Below are positions 17,543-27,126 of a stretch of 64,000 bases of DNA, piece after piece. The notes under the pieces are model-generated. The model was not told where the DNA came from, searched no databases, and saw nothing but the letters and a program-made list of their open reading frames with translations. Both the position numbers and the translations under genes were made by a program. Source of the DNA: Bradyrhizobium jicamae (GTDB lineage: Bacteria; Pseudomonadota; Alphaproteobacteria; Rhizobiales; Xanthobacteraceae); contig NZ_JAFCKQ010000001.1 in assembly GCF_018130215.1 (NCBI RefSeq), positions 434,001 to 498,000 of the forward strand. The letters are read 5' to 3'. Each line of letters begins with the position of its first letter. Position 1 is the stretch's first letter.

Positions 17543-19243
17543 GTGATCGACGACCTCTGGTACAAGAACGGGGTAATTTACTGCCTCTCGGTTGGCACCT
17601 ACATGGACGCCAATGGTGACGGTGTCGGCGACTTCAGGGGCCTGTTGCGGCGCCTGGACTATCTGCACGGCCTGGGCATCACCACGATCTGGCTGATGCC
17701 GTTTCAACCTTCGCCCGGCAAGGACGACGGCTACGACATATCGGACTATTACGGCGTCGATCCGCGCTACGGGACGCTGGGCGACTTCGTCGAGTTCACC
17801 CATGGCTGCCAGCAGCGCGGCATCCGCGTGATCATCGATCTCGTCGTCAACCACACCTCCGACCAGCACGCCTGGTTTCAATCCGCGCGCCGTTCGAAGG
17901 ATTCGCCTCATCGCGACTGGTATGTCTGGGCGGACAAGCGGCCGGCCAATGCCAACACCGGCATGGTGTTTCCCGGCGTGCAGAAATCGACCTGGACCCG
18001 CGATAAGCAGGCCGGCGCCTGGTACTTCCATCGCTTCTACGACTTCCAGCCCGACCTCAACACGTCGAACCCGCTTGTGCAGGCCGAGATCCTCAAGATC
18101 ATGGGGTTCTGGATCCAGCTCGGCGTCTCCGGCTTCCGCATGGACGCGGTGCCGTTCGTGATCGCGACCAAGGGCGCCAAGGTGCGCAAGCCGGTCGAGC
18201 AATACGACATGCTGCGGATGTTCCGCGAATTCCTGCAATGGCGGCAGGGCAACGCGATCATCCTCGCCGAAGCGAACGTGATCCCCGAAACGGACATGGA
18301 GTATTTCGGACGCGACGGCGACCGGATGCAGATGATGTTCAACTTCCATGTCAACCAGCACCTGTTCTACGCGATGGCAGCCGCCGACTCGCGGCCGCTG
18401 GCAAAGGCGCTCGCGGCGACCAGGCCACGGCCCGCGACGGCGCAATGGGGCCTGTTCCTGCGCAACCATGACGAACTCGACCTCGGCCGCCTCTCCAAGG
18501 CGCAGCGCGAGACAGTGTTCAAGGCATTCGGTCCGGACAAGACCATGCAACTCTACGACCGCGGCATCCGGCGGCGCCTGGCCCCGATGCTGGGCGGCGA
18601 CCGACGGCGCCTCGAGCTCGCATACAGTCTAATGTGCACGCTTCCCGGCACCCCCGTGATCCGGTACGGCGATGAACTCGGCATGGGCGACAATCTCGAC
18701 CTGCCCGAGCGCAATTGCACGCGCACGCCGATGCAATGGTCGACCGAACCGAACGCCGGCTTTACCGAGAGTGACCGGCCCTGCATGCCGCCGATCGACA
18801 AGGGGCCGTATGGCTACGAGCACATCAATGCTGCGAGCCAGCGTCGCGACCCGAATTCGCTGCTGAACTGGACCGAGCGCATCATCCGCATGCGCAAGGA
18901 GGTGCCCGAGGTCGGTTGGGGCGATTTCAAGGTGATCGCGACACGCGATCCCGCCGTGTTGATCATCCGCTATGACTGGCGGAACAACTCGGTGCTGTTC
19001 ATGCACAATCTCGCGGAGCAGCCGCGCGAGGTCTCGTTCGCCGTCGAACTCCCTGATGATGCCGGCAGGCTATTGGTCAACCTTTTGACCGAGGATCACA
19101 GCCGTGCCGGTGACCGGGGCCGTCACACGCTGCTGATCGAAGGTTACGGCTACCGCTGGTACCGGGTCGGCGGCCTCGATTACCTGCTCAAGCGCAGCGA
19201 TATCGACAGCAAGATATCGCGGACGTCGCGTCAGACATCCTGA
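17543..19243 (+). CDS. GH13 alpha-amylase family enzyme, trehalose synthase-like
   Basis: 566-residue glycoside hydrolase family 13 protein. It has GIRVIIDLVVNHTSDQH, the nucleophile in VSGFRMDAVPF, the acid/base Glu in IILAEANVIPE and the stabilising Asp in FLRNHDELDL. The N-terminus (DDLWYKNGVIYCLSVGTYMD) resembles trehalose synthase (TreS), which interconverts maltose and trehalose, but the TreS/amylase distinction is not certain by eye. The GTG start overlaps the stop of a short upstream frame. Its 3' end overlaps the convergent alpha-glucosidase by 13 bases, suggesting linked alpha-glucan metabolism. Confidence 0.88.
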   Translation: MIDDLWYKNGVIYCLSVGTYMDANGDGVGDFRGLLRRLDYLHGLGITTIWLMPFQPSPGKDDGYDISDYYGVDPRYGTLGDFVEFTHGCQQRGIRVIIDLVVNHTSDQHAWFQSARRSKDSPHRDWYVWADKRPANANTGMVFPGVQKSTWTRDKQAGAWYFHRFYDFQPDLNTSNPLVQAEILKIMGFWIQLGVSGFRMDAVPFVIATKGAKVRKPVEQYDMLRMFREFLQWRQGNAIILAEANVIPETDMEYFGRDGDRMQMMFNFHVNQHLFYAMAAADSRPLAKALAATRPRPATAQWGLFLRNHDELDLGRLSKAQRETVFKAFGPDKTMQLYDRGIRRRLAPMLGGDRRRLELAYSLMCTLPGTPVIRYGDELGMGDNLDLPERNCTRTPMQWSTEPNAGFTESDRPCMPPIDKGPYGYEHINAASQRRDPNSLLNWTERIIRMRKEVPEVGWGDFKVIATRDPAVLIIRYDWRNNSVLFMHNLAEQPREVSFAVELPDDAGRLLVNLLTEDHSRAGDRGRHTLLIEGYGYRWYRVGGLDYLLKRSDIDSKISRTSRQTS

Positions 19244-20838
19244 TACGGCCCCAGGATCACGCCCTCGTTGGAGCGCAGCTCGAGCATGCCTTCGAGCTTC
19301 TCGCCCTGGCGGTCCATGAATGTCGAGAGCAGGATCTCGCAGTTGAAGCCGATCGCGCTCGAAGTCGTCGCGGCGGGCTCAGCGCCGAAATTCAGTGCGA
19401 TCACAACGAGGCCGTCGGTGCCGCGGCGCCGGTAGAGCAGGATGTCGCCTTGCGCCGCCACCGGCTCGTAGCTGCCGCTGACGAGCTGCGGCAGCTTGCG
19501 CCGCAGGGCGATCATCGCCTTGTAGAAATTGAGGATCGATGCCTGGTCTGCCTCAAGGCTCGCGACATTCTCGCTGATGAAATCATGCGCCAGCGGCAGC
19601 CACGGCGTCGCGGTCGAGAAGCCGGCATTGCGATCGGCGCTCCACTGCATCGGTGTGCGGCAGCCGTCGCGGCCGACGCCGATATCGGGCACATTCTTCT
19701 CGAAGGGATCGCGCACCTGGTCCGGCGCAATGGTGAGCTGGCGGAGGCCGATCTCGTCGCCGTAATAGAGCGTCGGCGTGCCGCGCAGGGTCAGCAGCAG
19801 CATCGCCGCGACGCCCGCCTGCGCCGGCCCGACCCGGCTCGCGACCCGCGGCCGGTCGTGATTGCCGAGCACCCAGTTCGGCCACGCGCCTGGTGGCAGC
19901 GCCCTTTCGTAATCGGCGATAATGGCTTCGACCGAGTGCGCGCTCCACAGCGTCGAGAGCAGCGCGAAGTTGAACGGCATCTGCGCGCCGCGCAGATCGT
20001 TGCCGTAGTAGGCGACGAGGCGGTTCAGCGGCAGATAGATCTCGCCGATCAGGACGCGATTGTCGAACTCCTCGGTGACGCGGCGCATTTCGCTGATGAC
20101 GGCATGCACCTCGGGCTGATCCGTCGAATATTGCGTCAGGATTGTCTCGTGCGGCGGGCGGCCCTCGCGATAATGCGGGTTCGGCGGGTTGTCGCGGAAT
20201 TCGGCGTCCTTGATCAGGTGCCAGATCACGTCGACGCGGAAACCGTCGACGCCCTTGCCGAGCCAGAACCGCATGACATCGTAGATCGCTTCCCTCACCT
20301 CGCGATTGCGCCAGTTGAGATCAGGCTGCTGTGCGAGGAAGGCGTGATAATAGTATTGGCCCGACGCCTCATCAAAGGTCCACGCACTGCCGCCGAACTC
20401 CGACCGCCAGTTGTTGGGCGGACCGCCGTCCGCCGCGGGGTCGCGCCAGATGTACCAATTGCGCCTCGGATTATCGCGCGAGCTCTTCGCTTCGATGAAC
20501 CAGGGATGCTGGTCCGAGGTGTGGTTCGGCACCAGATCGAGGATCAGCCTGAGGCCCGCCTCATGCGCAGCGGCCACCAGTTCGTCGAAATCCTCCATCG
20601 TGCCGAACAGCGGATCGATGCCCGTATAGTCGGAGATGTCGTAGCCGAAATCGGCCATCGGCGACGGGAAGATCGGCGACAGCCAGACCGCATCGACACC
20701 TAGCCGGGTCAGATAGGGCAGGCGCTCGATGATTCCCCTGATGTCGCCGACGCCGTCGCCATTCGTGTCCTGAAACGAGCGCGGATAGACCTGATAGAAA
20801 ATCCCGTGTCGCCACCAGTCCCTGTCACCCTGATCCAT
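19231..20838 (-). CDS. alpha-glucosidase / oligo-1,6-glucosidase (GH13)
   Basis: 535-residue GH13 enzyme starting WWRHGIFYQVYPRSFQDTNG, typical of GH13 exo-glucosidases. Catalytic residues: Asp in VDGFRVDVIWH, Glu in RVLIGEIYLP, Asp in VLGNHDRPR. There is no signal peptide, so it is cytoplasmic and probably releases glucose from maltose, sucrose or isomaltose. A GGGGTGCGGG stretch lies just before the ATG. It converges with, and slightly overlaps, the trehalose synthase-like gene. Confidence 0.92.
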   Translation of the reverse strand: MDQGDRDWWRHGIFYQVYPRSFQDTNGDGVGDIRGIIERLPYLTRLGVDAVWLSPIFPSPMADFGYDISDYTGIDPLFGTMEDFDELVAAAHEAGLRLILDLVPNHTSDQHPWFIEAKSSRDNPRRNWYIWRDPAADGGPPNNWRSEFGGSAWTFDEASGQYYYHAFLAQQPDLNWRNREVREAIYDVMRFWLGKGVDGFRVDVIWHLIKDAEFRDNPPNPHYREGRPPHETILTQYSTDQPEVHAVISEMRRVTEEFDNRVLIGEIYLPLNRLVAYYGNDLRGAQMPFNFALLSTLWSAHSVEAIIADYERALPPGAWPNWVLGNHDRPRVASRVGPAQAGVAAMLLLTLRGTPTLYYGDEIGLRQLTIAPDQVRDPFEKNVPDIGVGRDGCRTPMQWSADRNAGFSTATPWLPLAHDFISENVASLEADQASILNFYKAMIALRRKLPQLVSGSYEPVAAQGDILLYRRRGTDGLVVIALNFGAEPAATTSSAIGFNCEILLSTFMDRQGEKLEGMLELRSNEGVILGPYQDV

Positions 20839-20970
20839 CCCGCACCCCGATGTCGTAATCCGGCCCGCGCGAGGTAAAACCCCCGTCGGTTGGTTCAGGG
20901 ATGACGCACAATTCGGGACGGAAAATGGCCGCGCCTTGGCTTCGCGAGGCGCATGTAGCCCGAAGCAGCT

Positions 20971-21783
20971 TCAGTGCCGGCCCATCGCGATCTGATAGAT
21001 CGAGATCAGGACCTCGAACAGGATCAGGAAGATGATGATCAGCTCCAGCCGCATCGAGCGGCTGGTGTCGATGATGTCGGTCAGGACCTGGGCGCTCTCG
21101 GCGATCACTGCGAGCTTGCGGTTCAAGGATTCTGCCCGCTCCTTCAGCTCGTACTCATCCTCGAGCCGGGAATAGAGCCGCTCGAGCTGCGGCTTGTCCC
21201 AGAGGATGTCGGGCTTCTCGGCGATCTCCACCGGACCGGCGACGCGGTGCCGCAGCGAGAGCGCGTTGCCGATGTGCTTGAGGATGGCGATGCGGCCGCC
21301 GCCGATCTGCCCGTTCTTGGCGAGCCCACGCGCGAACGGTTCGGTGGTGTCGAACACCGCGGCGACCTCGCGCTCGTGCCGCGCCAGCACCACGCTCTTG
21401 GCGAGCGCCTCGCCGACCAGGATCAACCGTTCCGGCGACAGGCTTTGCAGATAGATCGGACCGCCCGGCGGTATCTGGTCGTCCTTCTCCGACGCGAGCT
21501 CGATGATCGCGATCTCCTCCTCCCGCCGTGTGAACGGCCCGGTCATGCGCGACTGCAGGCTGCGCAGGAATTCATCCTCCTCCAGTGCATTCAGCCCGAT
21601 CAGGACCACGACACCGTAACGGAACAGGATCGCCACGCCATTGTCATTGACACGGAACGCCAGCGGCGTGGTCGCCAGCACATCGCCACGCTCCAGGCCG
21701 GACGTGGTGATGCGGTCCGCGACGAAGAACGCGCGGGCCGTGGTACGAGCCCCGCCGAGCGGCGATTTGGAAGCCTGGGTCAT
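20971..21783 (-). CDS. RMD1/YagE (DUF155) family membrane protein
   Basis: 270-residue protein. The body has GVAILFRYGVVVLIGLNALEE and an acidic helical middle; a C-terminal transmembrane helix (LELIIIFLILFEVLISIYQIA) anchors it. This fits the RMD1/DUF155 family, related to yeast Rmd1 and mitochondrial RMND1. Bacterial function is unknown. An in-frame ATG 36 bases upstream (21819) could also be the start; neither has a strong ribosome binding site. Confidence 0.85.
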   Translation of the reverse strand: MTQASKSPLGGARTTARAFFVADRITTSGLERGDVLATTPLAFRVNDNGVAILFRYGVVVLIGLNALEEDEFLRSLQSRMTGPFTRREEEIAIIELASEKDDQIPPGGPIYLQSLSPERLILVGEALAKSVVLARHEREVAAVFDTTEPFARGLAKNGQIGGGRIAILKHIGNALSLRHRVAGPVEIAEKPDILWDKPQLERLYSRLEDEYELKERAESLNRKLAVIAESAQVLTDIIDTSRSMRLELIIIFLILFEVLISIYQIAMGRH

Positions 21784-21912
21784 GGAATTCCGAGCTGAAG
21801 GACCAATAGGTTCTGGCATCACGAGCTTATCACGGTCTGTTTTGGGATCACACGCCGGGAACTGCAGGTTTGTCCGTGTTGACGGCCAATCCTGGAAGCC
21901 TATGGTGACGCC

Positions 21913-22581
21913 ATGGATGACAAGACCGAGACCAAACCGAAGGCTGGCGCGATTATCGTGCCGGTCACGCTGTTCGAGCAGAACTGCACCATCATCTGGC
22001 ACGAGCCGACCAAGAAGGCCGTGGTGATCGACCCCGGCGGGGACGTCCCGAAGATCCAGGCCGCGATCAAGCAGACCGGCGTGACGGTCGAGAAGATCTG
22101 GTTGACGCATGGTCATATCGACCATGTCGGCGGCGCCGCCGAGCTGCGCGACGCGCTGCAGGTCAAGATCGAGGGCCCGCATATCGCCGACAAATACCTG
22201 CTCGACAATGTGGTCTCGAGCGGCGAGCGCTTCGGCATGACCGGCGTGCGCAACTTCGGTCCCGACCGTTGGCTCGACGAGGGCGATCAGGTCTCGATCG
22301 GCGACCTCACCTTCGACATCCTGCATTGCCCCGGCCACTCGCCAGGCAGCGTGGTGTTCTTCAACAAGGAGCTGCGCTTCGCCCATGTCGGCGATGTGTT
22401 GTTCGCCGGCTCGGTCGGGCGGACCGACCTGCCCGGCGGCAGCCATCCGACGTTGATCCAGTCGATCAAGGAGAAGCTGCTGCCGCTCGGCGACGATGTC
22501 GGCTTCATCTGCGGCCATGGCGCCGGATCGAGCATCGGACAGGAGCGGATGACGAATCCGTTCCTGACCGGCGAGATCTAG
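21913..22581 (+). CDS. MBL-fold hydrolase (glyoxalase II-like)
   Basis: 222-residue metallo-beta-lactamase-fold protein with the metal-binding THGHIDHVGG (HxHxDH), the second His in LHCPGHSPGS and later metal ligands in HVGDVLFAGSVG and FICGHGAGS. It resembles YcbL-type hydroxyacylglutathione hydrolases. Cytoplasmic; substrate probably a thioester. A dispersed repeat begins right after its stop. Confidence 0.92.
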   Translation: MDDKTETKPKAGAIIVPVTLFEQNCTIIWHEPTKKAVVIDPGGDVPKIQAAIKQTGVTVEKIWLTHGHIDHVGGAAELRDALQVKIEGPHIADKYLLDNVVSSGERFGMTGVRNFGPDRWLDEGDQVSIGDLTFDILHCPGHSPGSVVFFNKELRFAHVGDVLFAGSVGRTDLPGGSHPTLIQSIKEKLLPLGDDVGFICGHGAGSSIGQERMTNPFLTGEI

Positions 22582-22589
22582 GCGCGCCT

Positions 22590-22707
22590 AAAGCGCGATG
22601 TGATCCGGTCTCGTCATCGCGCATTAACCCTTCGTTTGAGCATGATCTCCGCGCAACGCTTCGCGTTTGCCGGAAAACCGCTGCGCGCATTTCCGGATCA
22701 TGCCCTC
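22590..22707. repeat. dispersed palindromic repeat, copy B (longest)
   Basis: Begins AAAGCGCGATGTGATCCGG and ends TTTCCGGATCATGCCC; internally TTTGAGCATGATCT and CGCAACGCTTCGCGTTTGCC. GATCATGC arms oppose GCATGATC. It is the fullest of four related copies in the window and fills the space between convergent genes. I recall this family as abundant in Bradyrhizobium intergenic DNA. Confidence 0.8.
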
Positions 22708-23903
22708 TAGGGCTTCGGCTGCTCCTTCATCAAGCCTGCGGCGGTCAGCGCACGGGCGATGACGCGGCCGACATTGACGCCGTTGCTCCGCGACTTGCGC
22801 ACTCGGGTGGTGCGGCGGCCGGACACGGCTACGGGCACCGACTCCGGTGGCGGCACCGGAATCGTCATGGAAACCGTGTCGGCATTCTCGCGGGGCACCC
22901 CCGTCGGCGCGATCCGCGGCTGGCGAACCTGATCTGTCAGGCCGAAGAATTCAGCGATGTGGTAGGACGACGAGATTCCGGCCTCGATCAGGAACGCGCC
23001 CTCGACGCCGTAACGCTCGTCATTGCCGGCAAGTCCGAGCGGCGTGCCGTGCGCCATGTCGGTGATCGAGTAGGATTCGACCAGCGTCTCGCCGTCGGCG
23101 TTCCACCACACCTCGCGCGGATGGCCATCGACATCGGCCTTCGACATTGCCGTCAGCGGCAGGCCGTGAAGGTCGAGCCACTGCTTGACGATCGCATCGC
23201 CATTGCCCGGATGCACGGTGCGGTCGGCGCTGCCGTGCCACACCGAGATCTTCGGCCAATCGTGCTCGTGTTTCGACGCCTTGCGCACGAGGTTGCCGAG
23301 CTCCGGCGCCGACAACGCGCTGCCGTGCATCATGACATGCAGCGCCTCGCGCACGTTGCCGGCGACGCCAAACGGCAGGCCAGCGATCACGGCGCCGGCC
23401 GCAAACACATCCGGATAGGTCGCAAGCATGACGGTCGCCATCGCGCCACCGGCAGACAGCCCCGTCACAAAGACCCGGCGCGGATCGATCTTGTGCGCGC
23501 CGGCGATGTGTCCGACCATCTGCCTGATCGACTGGGCTTCGCCATGGCCGCGCGCGATGTCTTCCGGATTGAACCAGTTGAAGCAGGTGTTGCCGTTGTT
23601 GATGGGTTGCTGCTCTGGCATCAGGAGCGCGAATCCATAGTGCTTCGCCAGCGTCGACCATCCGGCTCCGAGATCGTAGGAGGCGGCGGTCTGGCCGCAT
23701 CCGTGCAGCACGACGACCAGCGCAGGCGACCGCGCCAGTTGCGCAGGCACGAACGAGAACATCCTCAGTGCGCCGGGATTGGTGCCGAACTCCGTCGTCT
23801 CGACGAGCGGCGTCGGCACGGCGGACGCAAGTGCGCCGAGGCCGCTGAACGCGTTCATCTTCGGCAGATGACGCAGAAATTCGACGTTGTTGACGAGTGA
23901 CAA
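22707..23903 (-). CDS. PHB depolymerase family esterase
   Basis: About 398-residue alpha/beta hydrolase of the LpqC/poly(3-hydroxybutyrate) depolymerase family. It shows the oxyanion segment LVVVLHGCGQTAASYD, nucleophile serine in VTGLSAGGAMA, Asp in HGSADRTVHP and His in DMAHGTPLG. No clear signal peptide is visible although many relatives are secreted. No ATG lies near the N-terminus; a TTG at 23901-23903 follows CAGGAG at 6 bases and is chosen, with another TTG two codons earlier. The C-terminal arginine-rich tail is probably disordered. Substrate could be a short-chain polyester or a feruloyl-type ester. Confidence 0.82.
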   Translation of the reverse strand: MSLVNNVEFLRHLPKMNAFSGLGALASAVPTPLVETTEFGTNPGALRMFSFVPAQLARSPALVVVLHGCGQTAASYDLGAGWSTLAKHYGFALLMPEQQPINNGNTCFNWFNPEDIARGHGEAQSIRQMVGHIAGAHKIDPRRVFVTGLSAGGAMATVMLATYPDVFAAGAVIAGLPFGVAGNVREALHVMMHGSALSAPELGNLVRKASKHEHDWPKISVWHGSADRTVHPGNGDAIVKQWLDLHGLPLTAMSKADVDGHPREVWWNADGETLVESYSITDMAHGTPLGLAGNDERYGVEGAFLIEAGISSSYHIAEFFGLTDQVRQPRIAPTGVPRENADTVSMTIPVPPPESVPVAVSGRRTTRVRKSRSNGVNVGRVIARALTAAGLMKEQPKP

Positions 23904-24021
23904 CAGCAACTCCTGGAGTGATTTGCTCTGATGTTTACGACACCAGATAGTTGCTGCACTGCAAAATAAAAAGACCGTGCGCGGTCAGTCCACCGGAAAT
24001 GTGAGAATCGGCGTTAATGCG

Positions 24022-24086
24022 TGATCCGTTCGCTGTTTGAGCATGTTCGCTGCGGAAAACCGCTGCACATCCTTTCAGATTACGCG
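24022..24086. repeat. dispersed palindromic repeat, copy C (degenerate)
   Basis: GTGATCCGTTCGCTGTTTGAGCATGTTCGC followed by GCGGAAAACCGCTGCACATCC is a decayed version of the repeat at 22590-22707. It overlaps the end of the MFS gene by a few bases. Confidence 0.55.
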
Positions 24087-25486
24087 CCGGCCCGGCGCAT
24101 CCATGACAGAAATACGGCTGAAATCGAGATCGACAGCACAAACAATGCGCATGACGCAAACAGCGCCACGCGTGCCGACATCATGGTCTCAACGGCGAAG
24201 AAGACCGCACCAACCGCGGCGACGCCCGCCGCGTTACCGATCTGCGTCGTCGTGCCGTACATGCCGGAGCCTGCACCGGCACTCGCAGGTTTCACGGTCG
24301 ACAGCACCGCGCTCGACAATGGCGCCATCACCAGCCCCTGGCCGTAGCCGAAGATCATCAGCAGCAGCGCCAGCGTCGGCACTGACGGCGCCGCGACGGC
24401 TTCGACCGTTATGACCAGCGCCGCGAGCGCGACGATCTGCAGGCCGCAGCCCTCGATCAGCACCAGCGTGCCGCGATGCTTCGCCCTGATGCCGCTGTGG
24501 CGCGAAGCCACGACGAAGGTCAGCGCCAGCGGCACGAAGACAAGCCCCGCCTCGAGCGGCGGGATTTGCAAGCCTTTCTGCATGAACATGGTCATGACGA
24601 GATAGAAGGACAGGTTGGCGAAGAAGAAGAAGAACACGGCGACCAGCCCGCGCATGAAGGCCTGATCCGACAGCAGCGAGAGATCGATCAGCGGCATGCC
24701 GCCGCGGCGCGCCACCGAGCGCTCCAGCCGCACGAAGGCGGCGATGATCGCGGCGCCCGCCGCCATCACCAGCCAGACCCACGGCGTCCAGTCGAGATCA
24801 TGGCCGAACAGCAGCGGCCCGATCAGGCACAACAGACCGGCGAACAGCACCGCCGCGCCCGATATGTCGAGCCGCGTGCCGACGCGGCGTGGCACCGTCG
24901 GCATGATCTTCAACGCGGCAATGACGATGATGGCGCCGCAGGGCACGTTGACGAAGAACACGGCGCGCCAGCCGAGGCCGGCGAGATCGAGCGTCACCAG
25001 CACGCCGCCGAGCATGAAGCCCGCTGCCCCCGCAAGCCCCAGCACGATGCCGTAGATCCCGAATGCCCGCGTCCGCGCACCGTCGGCGAACAACAGATGC
25101 AGCGTCGCCAGCACCTGCGGCACCATCAGCGCCGCAGTCGCGCCCTGTGCCAGCCTTGCTGTGATCAGCTCCGGGCCGGATTGCGCCAGGCCGCACCACA
25201 GCGAGGTCACCGAGAAGCCTGCAACGCCGGCAATGAATACGTTCCTGGTGCCGTAGATGTCACCGAGCCGACCGCCGGTGACCACCAGCGTGGCATAGGC
25301 GATCAAATAGATCGCGATCACCGCGTCGATCTGTGCCGACGTGGCGTGCAGTTCGGTTGCGATCGTCGGGATTGCGACATTGACGATGAAGGCATCGACG
25401 CCGAACATGAACTGCGCGGCGACGACGGTCGCAAGCACCCACCAACGGCGGGATGAATCCACCGGGTTAGAGACGATCTGATGCAT
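24080..25486 (-). CDS. MFS drug exporter (DHA2/EmrB-QacA type)
   Basis: 468-residue integral membrane protein with about 14 hydrophobic helices. The N-terminal AQFMFGVDAFIVNVAIPTI and GGRLGDIYGTRNVFI (motif A) are typical of the DHA2 drug:proton antiporters. Probably exports toxic compounds by proton antiport. No EmrA adaptor or regulator gene is adjacent; the divergent neighbour is a flavin monooxygenase, and about 300 bases of intergenic DNA separate them. Confidence 0.9.
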   Translation of the reverse strand: MHQIVSNPVDSSRRWWVLATVVAAQFMFGVDAFIVNVAIPTIATELHATSAQIDAVIAIYLIAYATLVVTGGRLGDIYGTRNVFIAGVAGFSVTSLWCGLAQSGPELITARLAQGATAALMVPQVLATLHLLFADGARTRAFGIYGIVLGLAGAAGFMLGGVLVTLDLAGLGWRAVFFVNVPCGAIIVIAALKIMPTVPRRVGTRLDISGAAVLFAGLLCLIGPLLFGHDLDWTPWVWLVMAAGAAIIAAFVRLERSVARRGGMPLIDLSLLSDQAFMRGLVAVFFFFFANLSFYLVMTMFMQKGLQIPPLEAGLVFVPLALTFVVASRHSGIRAKHRGTLVLIEGCGLQIVALAALVITVEAVAAPSVPTLALLLMIFGYGQGLVMAPLSSAVLSTVKPASAGAGSGMYGTTTQIGNAAGVAAVGAVFFAVETMMSARVALFASCALFVLSISISAVFLSWMRRAGA

Positions 25487-25787
25487 CGGCTGCAGTCCTG
25501 CCCGAATTCACGTTGCAGCCGACATCAGCAGATTCCGGTCATCCCCTCGATTACCTCCGACGTAAGCGATTGATCACGGGTCTGTCAGCCCGGCGCTCGT
25601 GAGCGCATCGCCCGGGTCGGCTGCAACTTGCGTTGACGCGCTGGAAAACATTCCGGGCAGCGGCAAGTGGCGTCGATTTGCGCAACAACCATGCGAGCGC
25701 TGCAGCCCCGGAGCATTGCCTTGCCTCGGCCCACCCCGTAGGTTTGCAACAAGCCCCCCAATAACAAAAAGCCGGAGAGAACGACAC
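25487..25787. other. divergent intergenic region
   Basis: About 300 bases between the MFS gene and the flavin monooxygenase gene. It carries a short perfect inverted repeat GCGCTC-GT-GAGCGC at 25593-25606. No gene of coding quality is seen. A shared regulatory region is likely, but no promoter is clear enough to call. Confidence 0.35.
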
Positions 25788-27029
25788 ATGGCGCGCCTCA
25801 AGTTCGGAGCCTTCCTCGCCCCGCATCACCCGATCGGCGAGCATCCGATGCTGCAATTCCGCCGCGACCTCGATTTCGTCGAGCAGCTCGATGCGCTCGG
25901 CTATGATGAATTCTGGTGCGGTGAGCACCATTCCTCGGGCTGGGAGACCATCGCCTCACCGGAAATGTTCCTGGCTGCCGCCGGCGAGCGCACCAAGCGG
26001 ATCAAGCTCGGCACCGGCGTGATCTCGCTGCCCTATCACCACCCCTTCAACGTCGCCCAGCGCATGGTGCAACTCGACCACATGACAGGCGGCCGCGCGA
26101 TCTTCGGCTCCGGCCCCGGCGCGCTCGCCTCCGATGCCCACACGCTCGGCATCGACCCGATGACCCAGCGCGACCGCCAGGACGAGGCGATCGCGGTAAT
26201 CCGCCGCCTGTTCAATGGCGAGCGCGTCACGGCCAAGACCGGCTGGTTCGAGATGCATGACGCCGCGCTGCAGATCCTGCCGCTGCAGGAGGAGATGCCC
26301 TTCGTGGTGGCCTCGCAGATCTCGCCGTCAGGCATGACGCTCGCCGGCAAATACGGCATCGGCATCATCTCGCTCGGCTCGATGTCGACCCAGGGCCTGA
26401 TGGCGCTGCCGCAGCAATGGCAATTCGCCGAGGACGCCGCCAGCAAGGCCGGCACCACGGTGAGCCGCTCCAACTGGCGCGTGCTGCTGTCCTGGCACAT
26501 CGCCGAGACCCGCGAGCAGGCACGGCGCGAGGCCGGCGCCGGCCTGATGCGCTGGCACAACGAATATAATGTCGGCACGCTGATGCGGCCGGGCCTGACC
26601 GCGTTCGGATCGCCGGACGAGGCCGTCGACAAGACCGCTTTCGTCGAGGGCGCGGCCTCCACGATCGGCACACCTGATGACCTCGTGAAGATGATCAAGA
26701 ACCTGGTGCAGGTATCCGGCGGCGTCGGCACTATCGTCGGCTTCGCGCACGACTGGGCCAATCCGGAAAACACCCGCCGCAGCTGGGACATGGTCGCGCG
26801 CTACGTGATCCCGGAGATCAACGGCTATATCGACGGCCTGCGCAAGTCACGCCAGTTCGTGATCGACAACCGCGCCGTGTTCGAGCGAGCCGGCCAGGCC
26901 GTGATGGCCAAGATCATGGAAAACGACAAGGCCGCCGCCGCCCTTCAGCAGACCGGACCCGGCCGCGTCGCGATTCCCGCCGTGAATGCGCCGGACTTGC
27001 AGAAGGCGGCCGCGAAGCAGAAGGCGTGA
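25788..27029 (+). CDS. LLM-class flavin-dependent monooxygenase (limonene monooxygenase-like)
   Basis: 413-residue luciferase-like TIM-barrel protein. MARLKFGAFLAPHHPIGEHP, the GEHHSSGWE segment and RIKLGTGVISLPYHHPFN are typical of bacterial luciferase-family F420- or FMN-dependent oxidoreductases, and the overall form resembles limonene 1,2-monooxygenases. GGAGAG precedes the ATG. The C-terminus is an alanine/lysine-rich tail. Substrate unverified; it needs a separate flavin reductase, and none is adjacent. Confidence 0.87.
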   Translation: MARLKFGAFLAPHHPIGEHPMLQFRRDLDFVEQLDALGYDEFWCGEHHSSGWETIASPEMFLAAAGERTKRIKLGTGVISLPYHHPFNVAQRMVQLDHMTGGRAIFGSGPGALASDAHTLGIDPMTQRDRQDEAIAVIRRLFNGERVTAKTGWFEMHDAALQILPLQEEMPFVVASQISPSGMTLAGKYGIGIISLGSMSTQGLMALPQQWQFAEDAASKAGTTVSRSNWRVLLSWHIAETREQARREAGAGLMRWHNEYNVGTLMRPGLTAFGSPDEAVDKTAFVEGAASTIGTPDDLVKMIKNLVQVSGGVGTIVGFAHDWANPENTRRSWDMVARYVIPEINGYIDGLRKSRQFVIDNRAVFERAGQAVMAKIMENDKAAAALQQTGPGRVAIPAVNAPDLQKAAAKQKA

Positions 27030-27126
27030 GGCGTTGCCGCAGGGCCGCAAGCCGGACCGGCTGATGTGGCCGATCCCGAAGCCGCGCGACGGGCTCGGGG
27101 TGATGGCGGAACCGGCGTAGCGCCGG

